Shown here: piece by piece, positions 1 through 7,197 of the stretch
Numbering within the stretch: position 1 is the stretch's first letter
How the letters are laid out: each line of letters opens with the position of its first letter
Origin: Planctomycetia bacterium
Lineage (GTDB): Bacteria; Planctomycetota; Phycisphaerae; Phycisphaerales; UBA1924
DNA: 14,366 bases
Assembly: GCA_005776545.1 (NCBI GenBank)
Contig: SXOY01000137.1
Coordinates: forward strand, 1 to 14,366
Direction: 5' to 3'
Translations under genes and position numbers: made by a program
Notes under the pieces: generated by a model
Told to the model about the DNA's origin: nothing
What the model saw: only the letters and a program-made list of their open reading frames with translations
Database searches by the model: none

Positions 1-1431
1 CGCCAGGGCGGCGAAAAGATTCAGGTCAGCCTTTGCCGCGAGGAGCGGCATGAAGCTCAATTAGTGACAGACTGGATGAAACGGTTGCATGAGTCCAAAG
101 GCGATGTTGAGGGAATTGCCTACAAAGACATGGCGATTTTCTACCGCACAAATTCGCTGTCGCGCGTGATGGAAGATGCGTTGCGGACAGCCGGGTTGCC
201 ATACGTCATCGCACGCGGCACAGCATTCTTTGATCGCGAAGAAGTGAAGAACGTGATCTCGTATCTGCGGACCATTGCCAATCCCGCGGATTCGGTTTCG
301 CTGCTGCGAATTATCAATACGCCGGCTCGCGGCATTGGCGATACATCGATGGATCGCGTTGAAACGTGGGCCGCCGGAAATGGCATGAGCGCGATGGAAG
401 GCCTGCGGCGTGCGAAGGAAGTCGGTGGGCTTTCGCCACGTGCAGTGGGTTCTATTGCAAAGTTCTTAGCAACGCTGGATGACTGGACTGGTGATGGATC
501 ATTTATGGGGGCAAGCGTTCCCGCGACGTTGCCTGAACTGGTTGAGCGTGTGATTCGCGAAAGCGGCATTGAAGCGATGTATCGCACGCAGGCGGCGACA
601 AGCAAGTCTGAGGCTGATCTGGAACGGCTGGACAATCTGGATGAAATGATTTCTTCAGCTCGTCAGTTTGAAGCTGAGTTTGATCCGATTGGCGATCCGG
701 CGAGTGAGTTTGATATTGATGAGGAAGGCGATGCGCAGGAGGTCACTCCCCCGCTGCTTTCAATGTTGCGGGCGTACCTTGAAGGGATCGCGCTGGTAGC
801 TGATGCCGATGCAGTAGACCCTTCGCAGGGAGCGATTTCGCTGATGACATTGCACGCCGCCAAAGGGCTGGAATACAAGGCGGTTGCACTGATTGGACTT
901 GAGGAAGGACTGCTGCCGCACATGCGCTCGCGTGAAAGTGAAGCGATGCTGGAAGAAGAGCGACGACTTTGTTTTGTGGGAATCACTCGAGCAATGAGGC
1001 GGCTGCACATCAGCGCTGCGGCGTACCGCACCCAACGCGGCATTCAGGAACGCACGATTCCAAGTCGGTTCCTCGAAGAAATAGGCAAGGAAGGTATCAA
1101 GTTCAGCGATCAGGCATCGCATTACCGCGAAGACACACTGCAGGGAATTGATGAGGAGTATTCACAGGTTGAAGATGATGGGGCGCGGCGCGGTTTCAAA
1201 GCACGGGTCGCTTCGCGGGGAGAATTCGATGATGGCTCTCCCAGTCGCGCATCCTCGAGTAAGCTGGCGAACCAGTTCCCGGTGGGAGCTCTCGTGCGGC
1301 ATCCGCAATTCGGGGTGGGGAAAATCAAGACCGTGATCCGCGACATGCAGCCGCGTGCCGTAGTTGAGTTTCAACAAGCTGGTACCAAGACACTGGTCCT
1401 GGAGTATGCGAGGTTGTCTCGAATTGGATAG
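1..1431 (+). CDS. pcrA: ATP-dependent DNA helicase PcrA/UvrD, 5'-truncated by the window edge
   Basis: Superfamily 1A 3'-5' DNA helicase that unwinds DNA in nucleotide excision and mismatch repair and clears replication-fork obstacles. The frame is open from base 1, so the start and the Walker A region lie outside the window; about 476 residues remain of a protein usually 700-780 long. Visible landmarks in order are FYRTNSLSR (near 139-165), the GxxFFDREEVKN and YLR segment (near 220-270), motif V TLHAAKGLEY (near 847-876), the LIGLEEGLLPH segment, motif VI EEERRLCFVGITRA (near 952-993) and a C-terminal Tudor-like domain beginning FPVGALVRHPQFGVGKIK (near 1276-1335), typical of PcrA/UvrD. A GTG at 64 is in frame but is not a real start, because homologous-looking sequence continues upstream. 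rsmA follows after 12 nt, suggesting co-transcription. PcrA versus UvrD naming is arbitrary at this level. Confidence 0.95.
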   Translation, partial: RQGGEKIQVSLCREERHEAQLVTDWMKRLHESKGDVEGIAYKDMAIFYRTNSLSRVMEDALRTAGLPYVIARGTAFFDREEVKNVISYLRTIANPADSVSLLRIINTPARGIGDTSMDRVETWAAGNGMSAMEGLRRAKEVGGLSPRAVGSIAKFLATLDDWTGDGSFMGASVPATLPELVERVIRESGIEAMYRTQAATSKSEADLERLDNLDEMISSARQFEAEFDPIGDPASEFDIDEEGDAQEVTPPLLSMLRAYLEGIALVADADAVDPSQGAISLMTLHAAKGLEYKAVALIGLEEGLLPHMRSRESEAMLEEERRLCFVGITRAMRRLHISAAAYRTQRGIQERTIPSRFLEEIGKEGIKFSDQASHYREDTLQGIDEEYSQVEDDGARRGFKARVASRGEFDDGSPSRASSSKLANQFPVGALVRHPQFGVGKIKTVIRDMQPRAVVEFQQAGTKTLVLEYARLSRIG

Positions 1432-1443
1432 TGCAAGATTTTT

Positions 1444-2259
1444 ATGCCGCAAACACTGGCTGAAATCCGTGAGATACTCGACACACGCGGCTTGCGGCCC
1501 AAGCATGCACTTGGTCAGAATTTTCTAGTCGATCACAACCTGTTGCGCAAGCTGGTCGATTCCGCGAACGTGAAGGCTGGCGATCTGGTTCTGGAGGTTG
1601 GGCCGGGCACGGGCACTTTGACTGATGAGTTGCTGGAGCGCGGCTGCCGCGTGATTGCATGTGAATTGGACCAAGATCTGGGAGTACATCTTGCGGAACG
1701 GTTCGCACCTCGCGGCGAACAGTTTCGACTGGTGATGGGTGATTGCCTTGAATCCAAGCGTGAGCTATCACTTGCAGCCCACGCCGCACTCGGGAAAGAG
1801 CCCTTCAAGTTGGTTGCCAACTTGCCCTATGGCGCAGGCACGCCGCTGATGATGATTTTGATGAGCCAGTATCCCCAGTGCAGTGGCATGTGGGTGACGA
1901 TTCAGTACGAGGTCGCGGAACGAATGCTGGCTCAACCTTCAACACGCGACTTTGGCCCGCTGGGTGTGATTGCACAGGCATCGGGGGATGTAAAACTTCT
2001 CTCCAAACTAAGTCCCGAATGTTTCTGGCCGCGCCCCAAGATCGACAGCGCCATGCTCCAATGGCTCCGCGGCCTCCGCCCCACTTCTGAAGTCTCCACG
2101 CTCCTGGACTTCTGCGCCAAACTCTTCTCGCAGCGCCGCAAGCAACTTGGATCAGTACTCGGTCGAGAAACCGAATGGCCCGAAGGAGTTGTGCCGCAGA
2201 TGCGGGCGGAAGAATTGACTGTTAGACAGATTTGTAAGTTGTCGGGAATCCCGTCCTGA
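1444..2259 (+). CDS. rsmA: 16S rRNA dimethyladenosine transferase RsmA (KsgA)
   Basis: Cytoplasmic SAM-dependent enzyme that dimethylates two adjacent adenosines in the 3'-terminal hairpin of 16S rRNA during small-subunit maturation. At 271 residues it matches the family length. Visible motifs are GQNFL (24-28), the SAM-binding loop EVGPGTGTLT (51-60), the acidic E74 after the second strand, GD at 99-100, the catalytic NLPY (126-129) and the C-terminal FWPRPKIDS (194-202) and FSQRRKQL (228-235) segments. All key residues are present, so the enzyme should be active. The ATG at 1444 is chosen because the protein begins at the usual distance before GQNFL; no clear SD precedes it. It sits 12 nt after the helicase stop, which suggests translational coupling in one operon. 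An imperfect hairpin terminator follows 26 nt after its stop. Confidence 0.96.
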   Translation: MPQTLAEIREILDTRGLRPKHALGQNFLVDHNLLRKLVDSANVKAGDLVLEVGPGTGTLTDELLERGCRVIACELDQDLGVHLAERFAPRGEQFRLVMGDCLESKRELSLAAHAALGKEPFKLVANLPYGAGTPLMMILMSQYPQCSGMWVTIQYEVAERMLAQPSTRDFGPLGVIAQASGDVKLLSKLSPECFWPRPKIDSAMLQWLRGLRPTSEVSTLLDFCAKLFSQRRKQLGSVLGRETEWPEGVVPQMRAEELTVRQICKLSGIPS

Positions 2260-2285
2260 CCCGCGCGGCGAAACATAAAACGGCA

Positions 2286-2313
2286 ACCGGCAGGCTCTTT
2301 CGAGTCTGCCGGT
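2286..2313. terminator. Hairpin terminator, probably bidirectional
   Basis: An 8-bp perfect stem (2286-2293 with 2306-2313) continues through a G-U pair and three more pairs to a 4-nt loop at 2298-2301 when read on the + strand. It lies 26 nt after the rsmA stop. The + strand has only a weak T stretch after the stem. On the - strand the stem is followed within 6 nt by a TTTTATGTTT stretch, so it also suits termination of a - strand transcript arriving from 2668. Two further small hairpins (2320-2336 and 2348-2362) lie beside it. Confidence 0.6.
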
Positions 2314-2399
2314 CGATTTGGATCATTATGTGATCCTCATTGAGGCTGCTGCCTTTGGCAGCCTTCGTCGAGGCGCTTTAGTTTCGTGTTATTCACACG

Positions 2400-2435
2400 T
2401 TACCGGCGCAGCCCCTTATTACCTGAATGACTCAC
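2400..2435 (-). CDS. Possible 11-codon ORF behind a very strong SD
   Basis: Starting with GTG at 2435, the frame encodes VSHSGNKGLRR (Met at initiation) and then stops. The AAAGGAGGTGA element (2450-2440) is complementary over 11 nt to the near-universal 16S 3' tail, and the GGAGG core is 7 nt from the GTG, an ideal spacing. The SD begins 2 nt after the closing helix of the structured RNA, so folding could control access to it. No larger gene follows on this strand before the rsmA end. It may be a leader-type or stand-alone microprotein, or the SD-like stretch may act only as an RNA element. The product is not recognisable. Confidence 0.3.
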   Translation of the reverse strand: MSHSGNKGLRR

Positions 2436-2674
2436 TAGTTCACCTCCTTTAAAGACATCGACCCTGCCAGCCATCGCGGGAGGTCTGCTGCGAGCATGTG
2501 CTTTCGCATATGCCGCCGCCCCGCTGCCAGCGTGTCTCCCCGCAGACCGTCGTCCGCGGCACACTTGCCGGAGTGGTTTGCCCGAAGGCTTGGCCACCCC
2601 GGCCGTACGAACTTCCCCTTCAAGTTTGTCCTGCGGTTTCCGCAGCACATGTCTCGTCGAAGCGTTCGTAATGG

Positions 2675-2703
2675 TTTATACCACAAAGTCTGATGCGGTT
2701 CAA
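2675..2703 (-). promoter_or_regulatory. Sigma-70-type promoter for the candidate RNA
   Basis: On the - strand, TTGAAC (2703-2698) and TATAAA (2680-2675) are separated by exactly 17 nt, and a TGG just before the -10 gives an extended -10 element. The match is 4/6 and 5/6 to consensus. Transcription would begin near 2668 and run toward rsmA without meeting a sizeable gene. Confidence 0.6.
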
Positions 2704-2782
2704 GATGCGTAGATACTAATTTTTCAATATGGGGGACGGAAACTTCGGATTCGGCACTGCCGCGGCGGAATAACTATGCTCT

Positions 2783-2835
2783 CGGAGCCGATCGAGAACG
2801 CACCGACAAAGTCCGGATAATGGGGACTTTATGCG
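2783..2835 (-). pseudogene. Decayed fragment of a GC-type dockerin gene
   Basis: Read on the - strand, this stretch gives PDFVGAFSIG, closely matching the LDFVDAFSIG end of the dockerin gene at 4320. The DNA from 2788 to 2802 is identical to the matching end of that gene. The terminal Cys codon and stop are lost, and upstream the frame is broken by a TAA (GCA TAA just before the match). Similarity to the upstream DFNSDG part can be followed only with gaps, up to about 2875. No intact gene can be read here. Confidence 0.55.
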
Positions 2836-2932
2836 AGATGTCGCTGTTGCCGAAACCTCAACAGTTGCTCGCCTGTAGAACCAATCGCGACTGCGTCTCA
2901 ACAAACGTTGCATCCTCTCCGCACCTTCCTGC

Positions 2933-2961
2933 TTGGAAACTTGCGCAGCCTCGCGTATATT
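2933..2961 (+). promoter_or_regulatory. Putative promoter of the dockerin gene at 3011
   Basis: TTGGAA (2933-2938) and TATATT (2956-2961) have a 17-nt spacer, 4/6 and 5/6 matches to consensus. Transcription would start near 2968, leaving a leader of about 43 nt. The paralogous gene at 10451 has the same -10 hexamer, the same spacing and a similar leader length. Confidence 0.5.
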
Positions 2962-3010
2962 GAAAGCGTGCCTAGTCAGCTTCATGCCGTGACTATCCCG
3001 GAGTAAAACA

Positions 3011-4231
3011 ATGAAAACGCAACTCATTCGCTCGATCGATGGATCTGAGGCTCTTCGCACGTGCGCTCGATTGACGATGCACAAGCTCGCTCTGGCGGGA
3101 GTTGCTGCAGTACTGGTGAGCAGCGCACACGCGCAGTGGACGGTTACCACTTTCACGCCTGCGGGCGCAACTGCTTCCGGGCTTTCCGGCTGTGATGGAG
3201 ATGAGCAGGTTGGAAGTATTACTTTGCTGGGAGTAGAACGCGCCAGCCTCTGGAGCGGCAATCCGGCTTCGCGCATCGATCTGCATCCGGCGAGCGCTAC
3301 TCGGTCGCTGGCACTGGCAATCGGCGGCGGACAACAGGCGGGATACTGCTTAGTGAACAACGCGTTACACGCCTGCATGTGGAGCGGCAGCGCGGCATCG
3401 TGGGTAGATCTCAATCCCGCGGGCGCAGATGAGTCGGGGGCGTTTGCGGTAAGCGAAGGGTCTCAGGCTGGCTACGTGTTCACAGACGGAATGAATCGGG
3501 CCGCGCTGTGGAACGGCAGCGCGAATTCGTACATCGATCTCAATCCGACAGGCTCGATGGAATCGATCGTCAACGCAGCTGACGGGGGAATGCAGGCAGG
3601 ATTCGCCTACGTTGGCGGCAAGTACCGCGCCGGCATATGGAGCGGCAGCGCTGATTCGTGGATCGATCTCAGTCCGGCTGGATCAACCACTTCGTTCGCG
3701 TTCGCCATCAGAGGTGGTCAGCAGGCGGGGAGCGTAGAAATTGACGGTATCACACGAGCGTGTATCTGGAGCGGTTCAACAAGTGGTTGGATTGACCTAG
3801 GTCCATCACAAGCGAGTGAGTCTGCGGCGTTTGCAACCAATGGAACTGAGCAAGCGGGGTACGTGCGAATTGGAGATTTCAATTTCGCATGTGTGTGGAA
3901 CGGCACCGCAGCCTCACGTTTTGATCTACAGACGCCCGCTGGATTGGGCGATGCAGTGGCGACCGGAATCACAAGCGATAACGTACATACATATGTCACC
4001 GGCCTCGCCATCAATAACGCCACCGGCTTGGTAGAAGGACTGCTATGGACGCGAATCGATCAGCTCTGTGCAGCGGATTTCAACAGCGACGGCATCGTGG
4101 ATATGTTCGACTACCTGGATTTTGTTGCCGCATTCGCAGAGGTTTCGGCCGCGGCAGATTTCAACCACGATGGCGTGATTGATCTCTTTGATTACCTCGA
4201 TTTCGTGCAGGTGTTCAGTACGGGATGCTGA
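3011..4231 (+). CDS. Secreted HAF-like seven-repeat propeller protein with GC-type dockerin
   Basis: A 406-residue exported protein of unknown binding function. The N-terminus has a 22-residue polar extension, then a hydrophobic core (LALAGVAAVLVSSAHA) with likely signal-peptidase cleavage after A41, before Gln-Trp. The body holds seven similar units of about 40 residues, each with a GxQxG stretch, an (H/R)AxxW and a SWxDLxPAG segment. These resemble the extracellular HAF repeat and suggest one seven-bladed beta-propeller. C353 to C406 is a double dockerin with two Ca-loop patterns (DFNSDGIVD, DFNHDGVID), each followed by FDYLDFV, ending in Gly-Cys. The ATG at 3011 is preferred because GGAG lies 7 nt upstream; an internal ATG at 3077 would give a shorter signal peptide but has no SD. 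Its closest relative in the window is the gene at 10451. It is probably transcribed alone. Confidence 0.85.
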   Translation: MKTQLIRSIDGSEALRTCARLTMHKLALAGVAAVLVSSAHAQWTVTTFTPAGATASGLSGCDGDEQVGSITLLGVERASLWSGNPASRIDLHPASATRSLALAIGGGQQAGYCLVNNALHACMWSGSAASWVDLNPAGADESGAFAVSEGSQAGYVFTDGMNRAALWNGSANSYIDLNPTGSMESIVNAADGGMQAGFAYVGGKYRAGIWSGSADSWIDLSPAGSTTSFAFAIRGGQQAGSVEIDGITRACIWSGSTSGWIDLGPSQASESAAFATNGTEQAGYVRIGDFNFACVWNGTAASRFDLQTPAGLGDAVATGITSDNVHTYVTGLAINNATGLVEGLLWTRIDQLCAADFNSDGIVDMFDYLDFVAAFAEVSAAADFNHDGVIDLFDYLDFVQVFSTGC

Positions 4232-4276
4232 ATCTGCTGCAAGCTCACGTCAATTGAGTTGCTCTGCGCAGTACAC

Positions 4277-4297
4277 GCATTAGGCATTGGGGATTAG
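4277..4297 (+). repeat. Degenerate tandem copies of a GGCATTA-type 7-mer
   Basis: Three imperfect 7-nt units (CGCATTA, GGCATTG, GGGATTA) lie 45 nt after the dockerin gene stop. They match the unit of the larger inverted repeat at 9487-9606, which also follows a dockerin gene. The surrounding 88-nt gap between the convergent genes holds no strong terminator, only a weak 6-bp stem formed by AGCTCA and TGAGTT. Confidence 0.4.
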
Positions 4298-4319
4298 TGA
4301 CGGCCAAGGATACGCTCCT

Positions 4320-5744
4320 TCAACACCCGATCGAGAACGCATCGACGAAGTCGAGGTAGTCGAAGAAGTCGATGCTTGTGTCGCCGTTGAAATCGGCGGA
4401 AGGATCATCTGCCGAGAATGCATCGACGAAATCGAGGTAGTCGAAGAAGTCGACGGAAGCATCGTGATTGAAATCGGGTGGGCAGATGATGTCGGTCAGA
4501 CGATTGCGGATGACTTTGATGTTGTCAAATGCGCGGGCACCGGTGCCGTCGATTGTCACAAGGTCATCGCCCTGTTGTGAGTCGTTATCGACGTTGGCGG
4601 CGGCGATGAACTTGGGGCTGGTGCCGGAGGTCACCTGACCGTTCAGGAGTACGAATGCGAGTTGCGGGCCGCTGATGTCGTTGCGAAGCAGTTGGACTTC
4701 GCGGAATCCTGGAGCCCCTGAGCAGAACGCCAGATCGAGGTCGTCATCACCATCAACATTGGTTGCGACGATGGCAGAGGGGGCAGAGCCCACGGACAGG
4801 TTTGCCGGTGGGGAGAACTCGCCGCCGCTTCGGTTCACGAGAATCGAGATTGAGTCAGAGCCTTGATTTACAACGGCAATATCCGAGGGCAATGCAACAT
4901 TGCGAAGGTGGCCGACCACAATGTCTACCGGATCGGTGCCGACGAGGTAATCGGTCTGCACGAATCCTTCTGAATCCTGATTACGGTGAAGCACTGAAAG
5001 AGTGCTTTCGCTGGGCCGCAGAACCAGGATGCTCTGCTGCCGGACCGTAGTTGGCAGGTCCTTGTCGTTATCAATATCTGCGAGGACAATTCGGCGTGGC
5101 CCATTGCCGACGGAGAGGTTCGATCCACTGGAGAACAACAGATTCCCGGCTGTGGAAGTGTTGCTGAATGTGGTGATAGTGCCGGAGGCAAAGTTGGTGA
5201 CTGCGATATCGCTGCGATACCGACGCTCGCTGGGGTTTGAAGGGAAGTTGCGATCGAGATTGCCGGCGGCTATGCCGCGTGGATCGCTGAAACCGGTGAG
5301 GGTCGTGGCGTTCGCGAGGATGGGGTCCTGATTCCCATCGGTGCCATCGTTGCGAAAGATGGTGACGGATCCGGAACTGCGATTGACCACCGCGATATCT
5401 AGGCGATGTGCGGGATCGTTGTCGAGATCAGTAAGCACGAGGTCTACGGGGTTGCGACCGACAGGGATTTGAATGCTTGAACGGAAGCCGTTCCAATTCT
5501 GGCCTGATCCGCCATCATTGATGAGAAGGTGAATGAAGCCATTTTGGCCGGTTGGATCGAGCGTGTCTGGAACTGTGACTGCGAGGTCAGGGAATGTGTC
5601 ACCGTTGAGATCGCCGACGGCGAGCGCGGTCGGGCCGCCGTTGACGCCAAATGGGCGGTTATCGCCGAAATCGCTGCCATCGCCCAGCGGGGAGTTTTTC
5701 AACTCGATGGTGCCCAGGCCGTTGGGACCGGATACATATGACAC
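4320..5744 (-). pseudogene. VCBS/FG-GAP propeller protein with GC-type dockerin, apparently lacking its 5' end
   Basis: The readable product from a GTG at 5744 is 474 residues, with seven FG-GAP/VCBS-type units such as GDLNGDTFPDLAV, TNVDGDDDLDLAF and ANVDNDSQQGDDLV. These are calcium-loop repeats of a seven-bladed propeller typical of extracellular proteins. C421 to C474 is the double dockerin ending SIGC. No signal peptide exists at this start and no SD precedes the GTG. The same frame stays open without an ATG, GTG or TTG for 53 codons upstream, to a TGA at 5906-5904. Those codons read like real protein (for example GTDSFELVRATQ and LFDVAYFPGLSNQRFLN). The gene therefore seems to have lost its original start and signal sequence, with a junction near the stop of the upstream gene at 5875. 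A sequencing or assembly error is the alternative. If expressed as it stands, the product would stay in the cytoplasm. Confidence 0.7.
4333..4453 (-). repeat. Two near-identical 40-nt copies inside the dockerin-coding end
   Basis: Positions 4333-4372 and 4414-4453 differ at 2 of 40 bases and lie 81 nt (27 codons) apart, matching the two dockerin half-repeats. Protein-level conservation alone would allow many synonymous differences, so recent duplication or gene conversion is plausible. Confidence 0.7.
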
Positions 5745-5874
5745 ATTAAGAAATCTTTGATTGCTGAGGCCGGGGAAGTAGGCAACGTCGAAAAGGCTCT
5801 GTACATTCTGCGTTGCACGAACCAGTTCGAACGAATCTGTGCCCAGGAAATTGCGAAACTTCGCAAATAGGCCC

Positions 5875-7080
5875 TTACTTCGCCGTTGGAAGCGGAAAGC
5901 GGATCATTAATTGCGAATGCAGCGGCGGGTATTCCAATTCTACGCGGACACCGGCGAAGTCGCTGGGGGTCCAGCCGGTTCGTTCGAAGGCTCTTTGCAC
6001 CATTTCGGAGTATCGTGGGACCAGCGGCGTAGCTACTGCGGGCGGCGAACCTGCGAGTGCAGTCAGTCGCGGGTGGATGGGGAGCACTTTGGAATCTTCA
6101 GCACTGGGAGTGCGTTGTCCGTGCGGAATTACTTCGCTGAACAAGATTGAACTTGCCTGCGAAACAAAATCCAGATCGCGATGGTAAAGAAGATCTATCA
6201 CAATGTTTTCGCACGGCATGGAAATGACCATGCCGACTTCACCGATTTGATCTTGTGGCGTCTGGTAGCGGCCGACTTCTGATCGCATGATTTCGCCGGC
6301 AAAGCAGTCGAAGGCGCCGGTGTTTCCAACTTCGCCGCTGCGCATGACATAATCGCGTCCTTGCTCAGTAGTGGTCGCATCGACATGCGGGATTTCGCCG
6401 CGGCAAAACTCGGTCATGAGCGGCACGCCATTGGGAGCAGCGGGATCAAGTGGTTCCCAGCGATTCGGCTCACTGGTGTTGTCCAAAAACCCCCAGAAAC
6501 GCATTTTGAAAATCGGCCATTGAACATTGGGTCGCAATCTTCTTACTCGAACACAGCCCCGAATTGCGGCCATGTCCAGGAGTGTCGGATCGGAGGCATT
6601 GGGAGCAAGAAACCAGGTGGAGAGACGTGTGCGGGCCTGCACGCCACAAATGCCGCTTTGGCCGCGGAAACTGAGTCTGCGGCTGAGTTCCAGGCGATCA
6701 TCCGGATTAGCGGTCAGATTATCTAATATAAGGTCGAGCGTGGTGCGGTCACCGGCATGCCGCGCGATCATGGCATCCACCCCGGCAGCGGCGGCATGGA
6801 CCCTGGCTTTTGCTTCCATGACTTTTGGAGTCGAAGGAAATGCTTCGACGACTTTGGCGATAGAGCTGGCACCTGGGGCAAATGACACTGCGACCATCGA
6901 GCCGCTGGATTCGAGGAATCTGGAGATGCTCCAGGTCAACGTCTTATTCACACCCAGTTGCCGAGCGGCGTCTTGCGGCTTGTTAGGGTCTACCGAACCA
7001 GCGTCGTAGAGTTCGATCAATGCTGATTTCAGCCTTGTGACCGTTTCGTGGCAATCAGATTCGAAGATGCTCGAGTGCAT
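5875..7080 (-). CDS. Hypothetical protein with possible N-terminal helix-turn-helix
   Basis: A 401-residue protein I do not recognise. It has no signal peptide or membrane segment and is probably cytoplasmic. Residues about 35-56 (PQDAARQLGVNKTLTWSISR and following) have the spacing of a helix-turn-helix: an Ala-rich first helix, LGVN in the turn, and a Thr/Trp-containing second helix. DNA binding is therefore possible but unproven. The rest is a mixed alpha/beta region with no motif I can name; Cys and Trp are scattered. The ATG at 7080 has GAGGG 5 nt upstream. The gene is divergent from the 737-residue dockerin gene across 187 bp that contain a perfect 12-bp palindrome. A regulator of that neighbour, or of itself, is one hypothesis. 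Its TAA stop at 5877-5875 overlaps the open frame that leads into the truncated dockerin gene, shifted by +1. Confidence 0.75.
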   Translation of the reverse strand: MHSSIFESDCHETVTRLKSALIELYDAGSVDPNKPQDAARQLGVNKTLTWSISRFLESSGSMVAVSFAPGASSIAKVVEAFPSTPKVMEAKARVHAAAAGVDAMIARHAGDRTTLDLILDNLTANPDDRLELSRRLSFRGQSGICGVQARTRLSTWFLAPNASDPTLLDMAAIRGCVRVRRLRPNVQWPIFKMRFWGFLDNTSEPNRWEPLDPAAPNGVPLMTEFCRGEIPHVDATTTEQGRDYVMRSGEVGNTGAFDCFAGEIMRSEVGRYQTPQDQIGEVGMVISMPCENIVIDLLYHRDLDFVSQASSILFSEVIPHGQRTPSAEDSKVLPIHPRLTALAGSPPAVATPLVPRYSEMVQRAFERTGWTPSDFAGVRVELEYPPLHSQLMIRFPLPTAK

Positions 7081-7154
7081 TCTGACCCTCTATTCCTCCA
7101 TCTTACCAAAGTTGTGGACGATTTGCGAGCCTTCTTCCATTTTTTCAGATAAAT

Positions 7155-7166
7155 TTCCAATTGGAA
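7155..7166. promoter_or_regulatory. Perfect 12-bp palindrome, possible operator
   Basis: TTCCAATTGGAA reads identically on both strands and ends 2 nt before the -35 hexamer of the + strand promoter at 7169. This is a common position for an activator or repressor site. It also lies 75 nt upstream of the divergent 401-residue gene, whose N-terminus may hold a helix-turn-helix. Confidence 0.4.
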
Positions 7167-7168
7167 TA

Positions 7169-7197
7169 TTGACTGGATGCCGCAAAACTGTTATTCT
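7169..7197 (+). promoter_or_regulatory. Putative promoter of the 737-residue dockerin gene
   Basis: TTGACT (7169-7174) matches 5/6 and TATTCT (7192-7197) 4/6 of the sigma-70 consensus, with a 17-nt spacer. The predicted start near 7204 leaves a leader of about 64 nt before the ATG at 7268. Confidence 0.55.

Larger units (their letters stand above)
2270..2668 (-). ncRNA. Candidate structured RNA, unrecognised class
   Basis: No protein reading frame here is convincing, yet the - strand shows dense nested pairing. A closing helix AGACAT (2654-2649) pairs with ATGTCT (2458-2453). Inside are a stem capped by AAA (2645-2631), a 5-bp stem (2626-2610), GGCC/GGCC (2604-2592), a GCC-TTCG-GGC tetraloop hairpin (2589-2580), a 7-bp helix (2548-2542 with 2488-2482) and, within it, a GAAA-capped hairpin (2513-2494). 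The UUCG and GNRA caps appear only when the - strand is read, which fixes the strand. A good promoter lies just upstream and a terminator hairpin about 380 nt downstream. Directly after the closing helix come a very strong SD and a tiny ORF. The sequence lacks the conserved cores of RNase P RNA, tmRNA, SRP RNA and the common riboswitches I could recall. The ends are estimates, and GC-rich DNA forms some hairpins by chance. Confidence 0.5.

Noticed and set aside
2270..2668. RNase P RNA, tmRNA or a known riboswitch
   Set aside because: The RNase P AGGAAAGTC-type core, the tmRNA ends and T-arm, and the riboswitch boxes I know are absent. A GGGCAAACC match to the c-di-GMP-I motif is not followed by the rest of that motif.
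2400..2693. Open frames of 65-83 codons on both strands in the region after rsmA
   Set aside because: All overlap one another and the structured-RNA helices, are Arg/Pro/Ala-rich as expected of random GC-rich frames, and none of their starts has an SD. Only the 11-codon frame at 2435 has one.
2716..3414. A 232-codon frame on the - strand
   Set aside because: It overlaps the N-terminal half of the well-supported dockerin gene at 3011, and its composition looks like an antisense shadow.
5875..5880. Programmed +1 frameshift joining the 401-residue protein to the propeller-dockerin frame
   Set aside because: It would fuse a cytoplasmic-type protein to an extracellular-type module with no signal peptide, and no stimulatory element is evident. 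A deletion or an assembly error is simpler.
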